NCBI RefSeq assembly: GCF_000832305.1
Contig: NZ_CP010537.1
Span: forward strand, 806,001 to 870,000
DNA: 64,000 nucleotides
Direction of reading: 5' to 3'
Source: Cupriavidus basilensis
GTDB taxonomy: Bacteria > Pseudomonadota > Gammaproteobacteria > Burkholderiales > Burkholderiaceae
Below, one piece after another: positions 53,181 through 61,869 of the stretch. Positions within the stretch are counted from its first letter, which is position 1, and the number at the start of each line of letters is the position of its first letter. The translations under genes were made by a program, and so were the position numbers. The notes beneath the pieces are model-generated. The model worked only from the letters and a program-made list of their open reading frames with translations. It was not told the origin of the DNA and did not search any database.

Positions 53181-54059
53181 ATGTCCGTTAAGCGTTTCCC
53201 CAATTCAGCCGCGCCCTCTGAACTCGCGTCCGCCATTGAAGCGGACGGCGGTGTGATCGTGAAGGGCTTCCTCAGCCCCAGCCTGCTCGAGAACCTGAAG
53301 CAGGAACTTCTTCCGATGCTCGAAGCGACCCCGAACGGGGTGGACGAGTACTTTGCCGGTGCACAAACGCGGCGGCTGTCACGTCTGTTTGCACGCACCG
53401 ACCATATCGTCGACGTCGCGCTGAACCCGCTGTATCTCGAAACCGCGCGCCTCATCCTGCAGAAGCCGATCAAGCTCTGGAGTGGAGAGAACCAGGTCGA
53501 GGTGGCGCCCGATATTCAGGTGGGTGTGACGCAGGCCATTCAGATTCGCCCTGGTCAAGGCGTGCAACCGTTGCACCGTGACGATTCGGTCTGGCTTTGG
53601 CGGCACCCCGGCTACAACCGGGAAGCTCGCGTGCAGATCATGATCGCCATCACCGATTTTTCTGAAGAGAACGGTGGGACTTTGGTCATCCCGGGCAGCC
53701 ACAAGTGGGATGACGAACGCATGCCAAAGCAAGAAGAGGCGATCCCGACCTCGATGGACGCGGGCGATGCGCTGATCTTCATCGGTTCGACGTACCACGG
53801 AGGTGGTCAGAACCGTAGCAATACGCCGCGCACGGGACTGACCATGTCGTATGACCTCGCGATCTTGCGACAGGAAGAGAACCACTATCTGACATTGCCG
53901 ATCGAGCGCGTCAAGCGCTTTCCTGAGGAAATGCAGCGGCTGCTTGGGTGGTCGTGTAGCACGACCTATGCGGGATTTGTCGAGCGCAACGGGGTGATGA
54001 CTGACCCGCAGGCGTTGCTCCAGCAGGACGACTTTGTCGAGGTCGGCCACTTCGACTGA
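53181..54059 (+). CDS. Phytanoyl-CoA dioxygenase (PhyH)-family oxygenase, copy B
   Basis: 292 residues (ribosome site GTGAGGTAAC, ATG at 53181). The N-terminus reads [20 protein letters not shown]. The HxD iron motif is in [13 protein letters not shown]; the distal His and the 2-oxoglutarate Arg are in [20 protein letters not shown]. It is like copy A in fold only; motifs and flanks differ strongly. It may hydroxylate an alkyl carbon of the amine or a derived acid. It stands between the SDR scar and the amine oxidase/cytochrome array. Confidence 0.87.
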   Translation: MSVKRFPNSAAPSELASAIEADGGVIVKGFLSPSLLENLKQELLPMLEATPNGVDEYFAGAQTRRLSRLFARTDHIVDVALNPLYLETARLILQKPIKLWSGENQVEVAPDIQVGVTQAIQIRPGQGVQPLHRDDSVWLWRHPGYNREARVQIMIAITDFSEENGGTLVIPGSHKWDDERMPKQEEAIPTSMDAGDALIFIGSTYHGGGQNRSNTPRTGLTMSYDLAILRQEENHYLTLPIERVKRFPEEMQRLLGWSCSTTYAGFVERNGVMTDPQALLQQDDFVEVGHFD

Positions 54060-54104
54060 CTCCAGTGCATCCGTCCCTCCCATGGATCGCATGGGCGGGG
54101 GCTC

Positions 54105-54217
54105 TATCGCTTCAAGAGCGGTGCGGGCCGGATGCCACTGGAGCGATGCCCGAGGGCGTCAGCACGCTGTCGCAACAGGATATCGACGGCTGTGCGCGAT
54201 ACATCGCAAGCCAATAG
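54105..54217 (+). pseudogene. 3' remnant of a fourth diheme cytochrome c gene
   Basis: The stretch containing CGCTTCAAGAGCGGTGCG and CTGTCGCAACAGGATATCGA through to CATCGCAAGCCAATAG is almost the same as the last ~100 bases of the three intact cytochrome genes downstream. It is followed by the same ACGCAGATTTTTCAAG linker that precedes the next oxidase gene. Several bases are deleted, so it does not encode the domain. It shows that another oxidase-cytochrome unit once lay here. Confidence 0.8.
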
Positions 54218-54255
54218 ATCACGCAGATTTTTCAAGTTGGGCACGGGGAGTCAAG

Positions 54256-55752
54256 GTGGACGACATTGCAAAGAAACACGATGAGGCGCCCGAGGCGGCT
54301 GCGCTCACGCGGCGCGGCTTTCTCGGCATGGCCGCATCGGTGACGGCAGTGGCGACGGCAGCAGTATTGCCGAACGTGGCGGGCGCTGTGAGTGCCGCCG
54401 GTGACGAGCGCGACGTGCTCGAAGTGGCCATCATCGGCGCCGGGCTGGCCGGCCTGACCGCGGCACGTGACCTGAAGCGTGCGGGGTGCGAGTCCTTCGT
54501 TGTGCTGGAAGCGCGCGACCGCGTCGGCGGACGGACCCTCAACCACGATCTCGGCAACGGCTACTTCTCGGAAGCGGGTGGCCAATGGATCGGGCCCGGC
54601 CAGACTGCGGTTGCCGATCTGGCTCGCGAGCTGGGGGTCGGCTCCTTCCTAACGTACTGGGAGGGCAAGGCCGTGATGCTTGCCGGCAACGCACGCGCGA
54701 CCATCGCAATCGATGGCGGCTTTGACACGGATCCGAAGCTGCGGCGCGAGCTCGAGGAGATGGCCAGGAGCGTGCCGACCGCCGCGCCGTGGACGTCACC
54801 GCGTGCTGCCGAGTTCGACGCCATGTCGCTAGCCGACTGGCTGGCAACCAAGCACCTCACACCGGAAGACCAAATCGGCTGGGCGCTCGCCGCGCAGCTG
54901 ACGACGGGTACTGCACCGGAAAAACTATCGATGCTGCACTATCTGTCCCTGATCAACTCGGCTGAATGCAATTACCGGCAGCTCGAAGCAGTCAAGGGCG
55001 GTGCACAGGAGAGCCGCATTGCGGGTGGCTCGCAGATCCTGTCGATCAAGATGGCCGAGGCGCTGGGCGACAAGGTGCGCCTGTCGACCCCGGTGCTGCG
55101 CATCGAGAACTGGCAGAACGGACCGGTGACCCTCCACACCGCGAAGGGCGTGATCCGCGCGCGCAGTTTGATCGTCGCGCTCTCGCCATCGCTGTGCAAT
55201 CAGATCACCTTCGATCCGCCGCTGCCGGAAAAGCGCCGGGAAATGCAGCGCCGCTGGCCTGCCTATGCACCGATGCGCAAGACGGCGCATGTCTACAAGA
55301 AAGCGTTCTGGCGCGACAAGGGCTTGAACGGCATGGTCGTGCAATTGAAGGGGCCGGTCCAATGGGCCTTCGACAACTCGCCGGAAGATGTCTCGTTCGG
55401 CGTGATCTCGGCCTTTGCGAACAACGGCGTGCTGCCGTCCGACCCCAAGGCTGCCGAAGCCGAGCTCTCGCGCATCTATGCCCAGGCGTTTGGCGACGAG
55501 GCGTTGCATCCTGTCGCGTACCACGAGCACGACTGGGGCAAGGCTGACAACTGGTCACTGAGCTGCACATCGCCCATCCCTCCGGGCTTTCTCACCAAGT
55601 ACGGCGATGTGCTGCATCCGTCAATCGGCCGGCTGATCTGGGCAGGTACGGAAACCGCGGAAATCTGGATTACCACCATGGACGGTGCCATACGGTCGGG
55701 CCACAAGGCGGCATTGCAGGCGCTTCAGGCCGTGGCAGAGCTGAAAGCATGA
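54256..55752 (+). CDS. Tat-exported flavin amine oxidase/dehydrogenase, tandem copy 1
   Basis: 498 residues from a GTG at 54256; the two other copies start with ATG at the same aligned position. A Tat signal (LTRRGFLGMAASVTAVATAA) starts near residue 15. FAD-binding: VAIIGAGLAGLTAARDLKRA, then VVLEARDRVGGRT. The C-terminal WAGTETAEIW completes the monoamine-oxidase fold. Where MAO-B has Tyr435 (GYMEGA), this copy reads TTMDGA, while copies 2 and 3 keep GYMDGA; where MAO-B has Tyr398, all copies have Cys (by-eye alignment). The stop overlaps the cytochrome start. With a cytochrome c partner it is likely a dehydrogenase, as known for NicA2-CycN. Confidence 0.9.
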   Translation: MDDIAKKHDEAPEAAALTRRGFLGMAASVTAVATAAVLPNVAGAVSAAGDERDVLEVAIIGAGLAGLTAARDLKRAGCESFVVLEARDRVGGRTLNHDLGNGYFSEAGGQWIGPGQTAVADLARELGVGSFLTYWEGKAVMLAGNARATIAIDGGFDTDPKLRRELEEMARSVPTAAPWTSPRAAEFDAMSLADWLATKHLTPEDQIGWALAAQLTTGTAPEKLSMLHYLSLINSAECNYRQLEAVKGGAQESRIAGGSQILSIKMAEALGDKVRLSTPVLRIENWQNGPVTLHTAKGVIRARSLIVALSPSLCNQITFDPPLPEKRREMQRRWPAYAPMRKTAHVYKKAFWRDKGLNGMVVQLKGPVQWAFDNSPEDVSFGVISAFANNGVLPSDPKAAEAELSRIYAQAFGDEALHPVAYHEHDWGKADNWSLSCTSPIPPGFLTKYGDVLHPSIGRLIWAGTETAEIWITTMDGAIRSGHKAALQALQAVAELKA

Positions 55753-56432
55753 CGAACACGAAAACGAAATCACGCGGCCGCGGCAAGCGGATTCTGGTGC
55801 TGGGGGGCGCGCTGCTGTTGGCCGCAGTGGTAGTCGGCGGCGTCATGTACGGGCCGGAGCTCTATGGCCTGCTGCAGTTTGGCAAGCAGCTCGATCAGAT
55901 CACGCAGGAGGACACGCGTGTCGGCGGTCCATGGCCGCGCGCCAGCGAAGCGTGCGTGTCTTGCCATGGTTATGGGGGCAATGCACGTGCACAGACCTAT
56001 CCGCGCTTGGCGGGTCAGCCGGAGGCCTACCTGAAGAAACAGCTCACCGCCTTCGCCAGCGGCGAGCGCAGCAATCCGACCATGACGTCGCTGGCGGTGA
56101 GCATGTCGCAACGCGAGCTTGACGGCTTGGCGGCGCATTTCTCGAAGATGACGCCGCTGCCGAACACGACGTTCCAGGCGGATCCGGCACGCGTGGCGCG
56201 CGGCGAGGCGCTGGTCAAGGCCAACAACTGCGCCGCTTGTCATGGTCAGCAGTTGGAGGGCAAGGACCTGTATCCGCGGTTGGCCGGGCAGGGTTACGGC
56301 TATCTGCGCGATCAGCTGACCAGCTTCAAGAGCGGCGCACGCCGCGATGCCACCGGCTCGATGCCGGTAGTCGCCAGAGCGCTGTCGCAACAGGATATCG
56401 ACGACCTGGCGCAATACATCGCAAGCCGATAG
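55749..56432 (+). CDS. Membrane-anchored diheme cytochrome c (c4-like), tandem copy 1
   Basis: 227 residues; ATGA overlap with the oxidase. A single N-terminal helix (ILVLGGALLLAAVVVGGVMY) anchors it in the membrane with the rest in the periplasm. Heme sites are CVSCHGYGG (about residue 61) and CAACHGQQLEG (about residue 161), each followed by YPRLAGQ, the cytochrome c4/c553 pattern. It probably takes electrons from the Tat-exported oxidase and passes them toward the terminal oxidase. Confidence 0.92.
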   Translation: MTNTKTKSRGRGKRILVLGGALLLAAVVVGGVMYGPELYGLLQFGKQLDQITQEDTRVGGPWPRASEACVSCHGYGGNARAQTYPRLAGQPEAYLKKQLTAFASGERSNPTMTSLAVSMSQRELDGLAAHFSKMTPLPNTTFQADPARVARGEALVKANNCAACHGQQLEGKDLYPRLAGQGYGYLRDQLTSFKSGARRDATGSMPVVARALSQQDIDDLAQYIASR

Positions 56433-56467
56433 ACCACGCAGATTTTTCAAGCTAGGCGGGAAACAAG

Positions 56468-57964
56468 ATGGACGTTATTGCAAAGAAACGCGATGAGGCG
56501 CCGGAGGCGGCCGCGCTCACGCGTCGCGGCTTTCTCGGCATGGCCGCGTCGGTGACGGCCGTGGCAACGGCGGCGGTACTGCCGAAGGTGGCGAGCGCTG
56601 CGAGTGCTGCAAGCGATGAGCGCGGCGTGCTCGAGGTGGCCATCATCGGCGCCGGGCTGGCAGGCCTGACGGCGGCGCGTGACCTGAAACGTGCCGGATG
56701 CGAATCCTTCGTTGTGCTGGAGGCGCGCGACCGCGTCGGCGGACGCACCCTCAACCACGATCTCGGCAACGGCTACTTCTCGGAAGCAGGCGGCCAATGG
56801 ATTGGGCCAGGCCAGACCGCAGTCGCCGATCTGGCGCGCGAGCTCGGCGTCGGTACGTTCCTCACCTACTGGCAAGGCAAGTCCATGATGCTGGCCGGCG
56901 ATGCACGCGCCGCGATCGATATCGGAGGCGTACCCGGTACGGATCCGAAGTTTCAGCGCGAACTCGAGGCGATGGCCAAGAGCGTGCCGTCGGGGGCGCC
57001 GTGGAAGTCGCCGCATGCCGCCGAATGGGATGTGATGTCGGTCGGCGACTGGCTGGCGAAAAAGAACATCGCGCCGGAGAACCAGATCGATTGGGCATCC
57101 AGCTTGCGACTGACGAGCGGCACCTCGCCGACGAAACTATCGCTCCTGTACTACCTGTCGATGATCAACTCGGCCGATTGCAAGTACGAGCGGCTCGAAG
57201 GCACCAGTGGTGGTGCGCAGCAGGCCCGTCTCTCGGGCGGTTCGCAGATCCTGTCAATCAAGATGGCACAGGCACTGGGCGACAAGGTCCGATTGTCGAC
57301 TCCCGTGTTGCGCATTGAAAACTGGCAGAACGGGCCGGTTGCCATCCACACCCCGAATGGCGTGATCCGTGCGCGCAACGTGATCGTCGCGCTCTCGCCG
57401 CCGCTGTGCAACCAGATCGCCTTCGATCCGCCGCTGCCGGAAAAACGCCACGAGATGCAGCGGCGCTGGCCCGCCTATGCGCCGATGCGCAAGACAGCCC
57501 ATCTCTACAAGAAGCCGTTCTGGCGCGACAAGGGGCTGAGCGGCTGGATCGCTCAAATCAAGGGGCCGGTGCTATGGGCCTATGACAACTCGCCGGAGGA
57601 TCTCTCGTTCGGTGTGATCAACGCGTTTGTGCACACCGGCTTACTGCCATCCGATCCGAAGGTGGCCGAGGCCGAATTGACGCGCATCTATGCCGAGGCG
57701 CTCGGTGACGAGGCGCTGCATCCCGTGGCCTATCACGACCGCGACTGGGGCAAGGCAGATCCATGGACGCTGACCTGCGTCTCGCCGATGCCACCCGGCT
57801 TTCTCACCCAGTACGGTGAAGCCTTGCATCCGTCGGTTGGCAGGCTGATCTGGTCGGGCACGGAAACAGCAGACATCTGGGCGGGCTACATGGATGGCGC
57901 AGTGCGTTCCGGCCACAAGGCAGCATTGCAGGCGCTGCAAGCCTCGGCAGCGAAGAGGGCATGA
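56468..57964 (+). CDS. Tat-exported flavin amine oxidase/dehydrogenase, tandem copy 2
   Basis: 498 residues, same layout as copy 1: Tat signal LTRRGFLGMAASVTAVATAA, FAD motif IIGAGLAGLTAARDLKRAG, C-terminal WSGTETADIWAGYMDGAVRS. The N-terminal ~130 residues are nearly identical to copy 1, while the middle (residues ~140-240, for example SLRLTSGTSPTKLSLLYYLS) diverges. That is consistent with different substrate pockets or with recombination at the conserved end. The stop overlaps the start of cytochrome copy 2 (ATGATG). Confidence 0.9.
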   Translation: MDVIAKKRDEAPEAAALTRRGFLGMAASVTAVATAAVLPKVASAASAASDERGVLEVAIIGAGLAGLTAARDLKRAGCESFVVLEARDRVGGRTLNHDLGNGYFSEAGGQWIGPGQTAVADLARELGVGTFLTYWQGKSMMLAGDARAAIDIGGVPGTDPKFQRELEAMAKSVPSGAPWKSPHAAEWDVMSVGDWLAKKNIAPENQIDWASSLRLTSGTSPTKLSLLYYLSMINSADCKYERLEGTSGGAQQARLSGGSQILSIKMAQALGDKVRLSTPVLRIENWQNGPVAIHTPNGVIRARNVIVALSPPLCNQIAFDPPLPEKRHEMQRRWPAYAPMRKTAHLYKKPFWRDKGLSGWIAQIKGPVLWAYDNSPEDLSFGVINAFVHTGLLPSDPKVAEAELTRIYAEALGDEALHPVAYHDRDWGKADPWTLTCVSPMPPGFLTQYGEALHPSVGRLIWSGTETADIWAGYMDGAVRSGHKAALQALQASAAKRA

Positions 57965-58650
57965 TGAATACGACGACGAAAACGAAACCACGCAGCCGCG
58001 GCAAGCGGATGCTCATCCTCTCGGGCTGGCTGCTGTTAGCTGTCGCCGTGATCGCCGGCATCATGTACGGGCCGGAACTTTACAGGCTGCTGCAACTGGG
58101 TCATCAGGTCAACCAGATCTCGCAGGATGACACGCATGCCGGTGGTACCTGGCCACGTCCGAGCGAAGCGTGCATTGGCTGTCATGGCTACGGAGGCAAT
58201 GCGGGTAGCCAGATCTATCCGCACTTGGCGGGGCAGCCGGAGCCTTATCTCAAGAAGCAGCTTGCGGCATTCGCCAGCGGCGAACGCAGCGATCCAAACA
58301 TGACGCCGATGGCGCTGAGCATGTCGCCGCGCGAGCTGGACGGTCTGGTGGCGTTTTTCTCGAAGACGGCGCCGCTGCCGAATACGACCTTCCGTGCCGA
58401 TGCAGCGCGCGTGGCACGTGGCGAAGCACTGATCAAGGCCAACAACTGCGCCGCCTGTCACGGGCAGCAGTTGGAGGGGAAGGACGTCTATCCGCGATTG
58501 GCCGGGCAAGGCCATGACTACCTCATCGATCAGTTGACGCGCTTCAAGAGCGGTGCGCGACGCGATGCCACCGGCGCGATGCCGGCGGTCGTCAGAGTGC
58601 TGTCGCAACAGGATATTGAAGACCTGGCGCAATACATCGCAAGCCGCTAG
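57961..58650 (+). CDS. Membrane-anchored diheme cytochrome c, tandem copy 2
   Basis: 229 residues. N-terminal anchor LILSGWLLLAVAVIAGIMYG; heme motifs CIGCHGYGG and CAACHGQQLEG; YPHLAGQ and YPRLAGQ follow the two sites. Its 3' end and the short spacer to the next oxidase match the other units, marking the duplication junction. Confidence 0.92.
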   Translation: MMNTTTKTKPRSRGKRMLILSGWLLLAVAVIAGIMYGPELYRLLQLGHQVNQISQDDTHAGGTWPRPSEACIGCHGYGGNAGSQIYPHLAGQPEPYLKKQLAAFASGERSDPNMTPMALSMSPRELDGLVAFFSKTAPLPNTTFRADAARVARGEALIKANNCAACHGQQLEGKDVYPRLAGQGHDYLIDQLTRFKSGARRDATGAMPAVVRVLSQQDIEDLAQYIASR

Positions 58651-58684
58651 AGCGCCCAATTTTTCAAGCTAGGCAGGAGACAAC

Positions 58685-60181
58685 ATGGACGATATTCCAA
58701 CGAAGCGCGATGAGACGCCAGAGGCGGCCGCACTCACGCGTCGCGGCTTTCTCGGTATGGCCGCATCGGTGACAGCCGCGGCGACGGTAGCCGTACTGCC
58801 GAAGGTGGCGAGCGCCGCAATTGCCGCGAGCGATGAGCGCGACGTGCTCGAAGTGGTCGTCATCGGTGCTGGGCTGGCCGGCCTGACCGCGGCCCGTGAC
58901 TTGAAGCGTGCCGGATGCGAGTCCTTCGTGGTGCTGGAGGCGCGCGACCGCGTCGGCGGACGTACCCTCAACCACGACCTCGGCAACGGCTACTTCTCGG
59001 AATCGGGCGGCCAATGGATCGGGCCGGGTCAGACCGCGGTTGCTGATCTGGCACGCGAGCTGGGCGTCGGCACATTTCCCACCTACTGGCAGGGTAAGAC
59101 CATGATGCTGGCCGGTGACGCTCATGCCGCAGTCGATACCGAGGGCGGGTTCGGCACGGATCCGAAGATTGCGCATGAACTCGAGGAGCTGGCCAAGAGC
59201 GTGCCGTGCGGCGCGCCGTGGAAATCGCCGCGCGCCGCCGAGTTCGACGCGATGTCGGTCGGCGACTGGCTGGTGAAAAAGAACATCGCAAACGCAGACC
59301 AGATCGGTTGGTCGACCGGCTTGGCGATCACGGGTGGCGCCTCGCCGGCGCGACTGTCGCTGCTGCACTGGTTGTCGATGGTCAATTCAGCCGAATGCAA
59401 TTACGACCGGCTCGAAGCGGTCAAGGGCGGCGCGCAACAGACCCGCATCTCCGGCGGTTCGCAGATCCTGTCGATCAAGATGGCGCAGGCGCTGGGTGAC
59501 AAGGTGAGGCTGTCGACCCCCGTGCTGCGCGTCGAGAACTGGCAGAACGGACCGGTCGCCATTCATACCGCGAACGGTGTGGTTCGTGCGCGCAACGTGA
59601 TCGTCGCGCTCGCGCCGATGCTGTGCAACCAGATTGCCTTCGACCCGCCGCTGCCGGAGAAACGCCACGAAATGCAGCGCCGCTGGCCTGCGTTTGCGCC
59701 CGGGCGAAAGACGACGCATGTCTACAAGAAAGCGTTCTGGCGCGACAGGGGCTTGAATGGCTGGATTTTTCAACCGGGGGGGCCGGTACTTTGGGCGTAC
59801 GACAACTCGCCGGAGGATGTCTCGTTCGGCGTGATCAACGCGTTCGTGCACATCAGCATGCTGCCGGCCGATCCGAAGGAGGCCGAGGCCCAACTCTCGC
59901 AGATCTATGCCCAGGCGTTTGGCGACCAAGCGCTGCACCCCATCGCGTTCCATCAGCGTGATTGGCTCAAGGCAGATAAATGGACGCTGAGCTGCGTGTC
60001 GCCGATGCCGCCCGGTTTTCTCACCACGTACGGTGAAGCCCTGCATCCGTCCGTTGGCAAGCTGATCTGGTCGGGCACGGAAACGGCGGAAATCTGGGCG
60101 GGTTACATGGATGGTGCGGTGCGTTCCGGCCACAAGGCAGCGTTGCAGGCGCTGCAGGCCGTAGCCGGGCGGGAGGCTTGA
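58685..60181 (+). CDS. Tat-exported flavin amine oxidase/dehydrogenase, tandem copy 3
   Basis: 498 residues; Tat signal LTRRGFLGMAASVTAAATVA, FAD motif VIGAGLAGLTAARDLKRAG, C-terminal WSGTETAEIWAGYMDGAVRS. Variable positions include SVPCGAPWKSPRAAEFDAMS and GRKTTHVYKKAFWRDRGLNG, where copies 1 and 2 read MRKTAH. The conserved Lys before the aromatic-rich strand, equivalent to the flavin-water Lys of MAO enzymes by eye, is retained in all three. The ribosome site AGGAGACAAC precedes an ATG. It pairs with cytochrome copy 3. Confidence 0.9.
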   Translation: MDDIPTKRDETPEAAALTRRGFLGMAASVTAAATVAVLPKVASAAIAASDERDVLEVVVIGAGLAGLTAARDLKRAGCESFVVLEARDRVGGRTLNHDLGNGYFSESGGQWIGPGQTAVADLARELGVGTFPTYWQGKTMMLAGDAHAAVDTEGGFGTDPKIAHELEELAKSVPCGAPWKSPRAAEFDAMSVGDWLVKKNIANADQIGWSTGLAITGGASPARLSLLHWLSMVNSAECNYDRLEAVKGGAQQTRISGGSQILSIKMAQALGDKVRLSTPVLRVENWQNGPVAIHTANGVVRARNVIVALAPMLCNQIAFDPPLPEKRHEMQRRWPAFAPGRKTTHVYKKAFWRDRGLNGWIFQPGGPVLWAYDNSPEDVSFGVINAFVHISMLPADPKEAEAQLSQIYAQAFGDQALHPIAFHQRDWLKADKWTLSCVSPMPPGFLTTYGEALHPSVGKLIWSGTETAEIWAGYMDGAVRSGHKAALQALQAVAGREA

Positions 60182-60861
60182 TGAATACCACAACGAAACC
60201 ACGCAGCCGTGGCAGGCGGATGCTCATCCTGTCGGGCTGGCTGGTCTTGGCCGCCGTCGTGGTCGCCGGCATCGTCTACGGACCGGAAGTCTATGGCTTG
60301 CTGCGTGTAAGCAATGAGGTCGACAAGATCTCGGAGGACAACGCACGTGTGAACGGCCCTTGGCCTCGTGCCAGCGACTCCTGTGCGTACTGCCACGGCT
60401 TCGAAGGCAACGCCGTTACCCAGGCCTATCCGCGCCTGGCGGGGCAGAAAGAGGCGTATCTCAGGAAGCAACTCAAGGCATTCGCTAGTGGCGAGCGTAG
60501 CGACCCGACCATGACGCCATTTGCGCTCAGCCTGTCGGAGCACGAGTTCGAGTCGATGGTGACGCATTTCTCGCAGATGACGCCGCTACCGAACACCAGC
60601 TTCCATGCCGATGCGGCCCGCGTGGCACGTGGCGAAGGGCTGGCCAAGGCCAAGAATTGCGCCGCCTGCCACGGGCAGCAACTGGAAGGCAAGGACGCGT
60701 ATCCGCGATTGGCCGGGCAGGGCTACGACTACTTGGTCGTTCAGCTCACGAACTTCAAGACCGGTAAGCGCCACGAATCCACCGGGGTAATGGCGGCGAT
60801 GGCCGGCCCATTGTCGCAACAGGATATCGAAGACCTCGCGCAATTCATCGCCAGCCGATAA
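60178..60861 (+). CDS. Membrane-anchored diheme cytochrome c, tandem copy 3
   Basis: 227 residues. Anchor LILSGWLVLAAVVVAGIVYG; heme motifs CAYCHGFEG and CAACHGQQLEG. It is the most diverged of the three, for example FKTGKRHESTG in place of FKSGARRDATG and SLSEHEFESM in place of SMSQRELDGL. Last complete gene of operon 3. Confidence 0.92.
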   Translation: MMNTTTKPRSRGRRMLILSGWLVLAAVVVAGIVYGPEVYGLLRVSNEVDKISEDNARVNGPWPRASDSCAYCHGFEGNAVTQAYPRLAGQKEAYLRKQLKAFASGERSDPTMTPFALSLSEHEFESMVTHFSQMTPLPNTSFHADAARVARGEGLAKAKNCAACHGQQLEGKDAYPRLAGQGYDYLVVQLTNFKTGKRHESTGVMAAMAGPLSQQDIEDLAQFIASR

Positions 60862-60875
60862 GAAGGAGACAGGCC

Positions 60876-60983
60876 ATGACACAACGCGTGATTCATCCCA
60901 CGTGGTTGTGTCTCTTCGGCATTAGCTTGCTGCGCAAGCGCGCACCAGCCTTCGTTGGCACGGAGATAGCGCCAGCCGCCTGA
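60876..60983 (+). CDS. Small ORF or truncated gene start after the cytochrome array
   Basis: A 35-codon frame beginning MTQRVIHPTWLCLFGISLLR with an excellent ribosome site (AGAAGGAGACAGGCC), 15 bases after the cytochrome stop, ending TGA at 60981-60983. The strong translation start suggests that a further operon gene began here and was truncated, or that a small hydrophobic peptide is made. No family recognised. Confidence 0.4.
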   Translation: MTQRVIHPTWLCLFGISLLRKRAPAFVGTEIAPAA

Positions 60984-61106
60984 CATACCTGAACGAAGCC
61001 CACATGGATCGGCAGTGTCATCTCGCGTCGGGGTGATACCAGGATTGATGTTGATGTGAGCAAGCGTAATGGTGATTCAAATTAAAAATGACCATTGGAA
61101 TGCATC

Positions 61107-61796
61107 ATGGAACTCAAATTTTATCTTTATTGCCTCGCTGATCTTGCACTGATCACGACTTCGCTCATCTATGGCGTGAAGCTTCTCAAGAAGCGCAACT
61201 TCCTCCTCGGGCTCGAGTGGCTGGTTGTGACGTTTTCGGCGTCTAATATCATGCTCAATGCCTTAACTGGAGAAAACGTCTTTTATAGCATCGCTCTTTT
61301 TTGCGATGCATTTTCCAGGGCCGCCGGCATACCCATTATCGCCATTGCGGGCATGATGGCGGTGACGCATCGATACAAGCCATCGGTTCTCGCTGATGTC
61401 CTGTATGTGTTGGGCGCGTTGGTGCTGACCGTCATTGTGTGGGGAGCCGACTTTATGGTCGAAGTCAAACCCTATTTCTATCTGGTGATGTGGTCGTTGT
61501 TCTCGGTTTACCTTGCTTACGTTGTCAAGAAATTGCTCAGCGTCGGAGAGAAGTTTCACGCCGTGAGTGTGACCCTGGCACTGGTATCTGGGCAGATTAT
61601 TGCGAGCACCTATGACTTCTATCATATCCCTGGTGATGAAAATCACGTGATCTTTTATATCTTCGCGTTGCTTACTTGGTCTTATCAATCTGTTTCGGCG
61701 TATTACGCCTACTGCGCCTTGGAGCGCGCGCAGGAAAAGGAACTGAACCTGAATCGAGGTTATGCCGTCGGCGGCCTGGGGCAGATTTCGCGGTGA
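61107..61796 (+). CDS. Seven-helix membrane protein of unknown function
   Basis: 229 residues from the ATG at 61107. About seven hydrophobic helices are visible, for example LADLALITTSLIYGVKLL, AGIPIIAIAGMMAVTHRY, DVLYVLGALVLTVIVWGA and VIFYIFALLTWSYQSVSAYY. The C-terminal tail is short and charged. Base composition is lower in GC than neighbours, as is the upstream region. No catalytic motif; sensor, transporter and scaffold remain open. Confidence 0.65.
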   Translation: MELKFYLYCLADLALITTSLIYGVKLLKKRNFLLGLEWLVVTFSASNIMLNALTGENVFYSIALFCDAFSRAAGIPIIAIAGMMAVTHRYKPSVLADVLYVLGALVLTVIVWGADFMVEVKPYFYLVMWSLFSVYLAYVVKKLLSVGEKFHAVSVTLALVSGQIIASTYDFYHIPGDENHVIFYIFALLTWSYQSVSAYYAYCALERAQEKELNLNRGYAVGGLGQISR

Positions 61797-61869
61797 TCAC
61801 GCCGCTTTCGTAGAGATTCCTTTAAAGGCTCTCAGAACGAGTGGGGCATGCACTTTTGGAGTGAGTGCC

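Noticed and set aside
54034..54255. An upstream extension of the first amine oxidase
   Set aside because: An ATG at 54034 is in frame but lies inside the preceding PhyH gene and crosses the cytochrome remnant. The GTG at 54256 aligns with the starts of copies 2 and 3 and gives the same 498 residues.
54256..60861. Assembly artefact causing the three oxidase-cytochrome units
   Set aside because: The copies differ at many positions, including codon-level and heme-flanking differences; identical artefactual copies would not.
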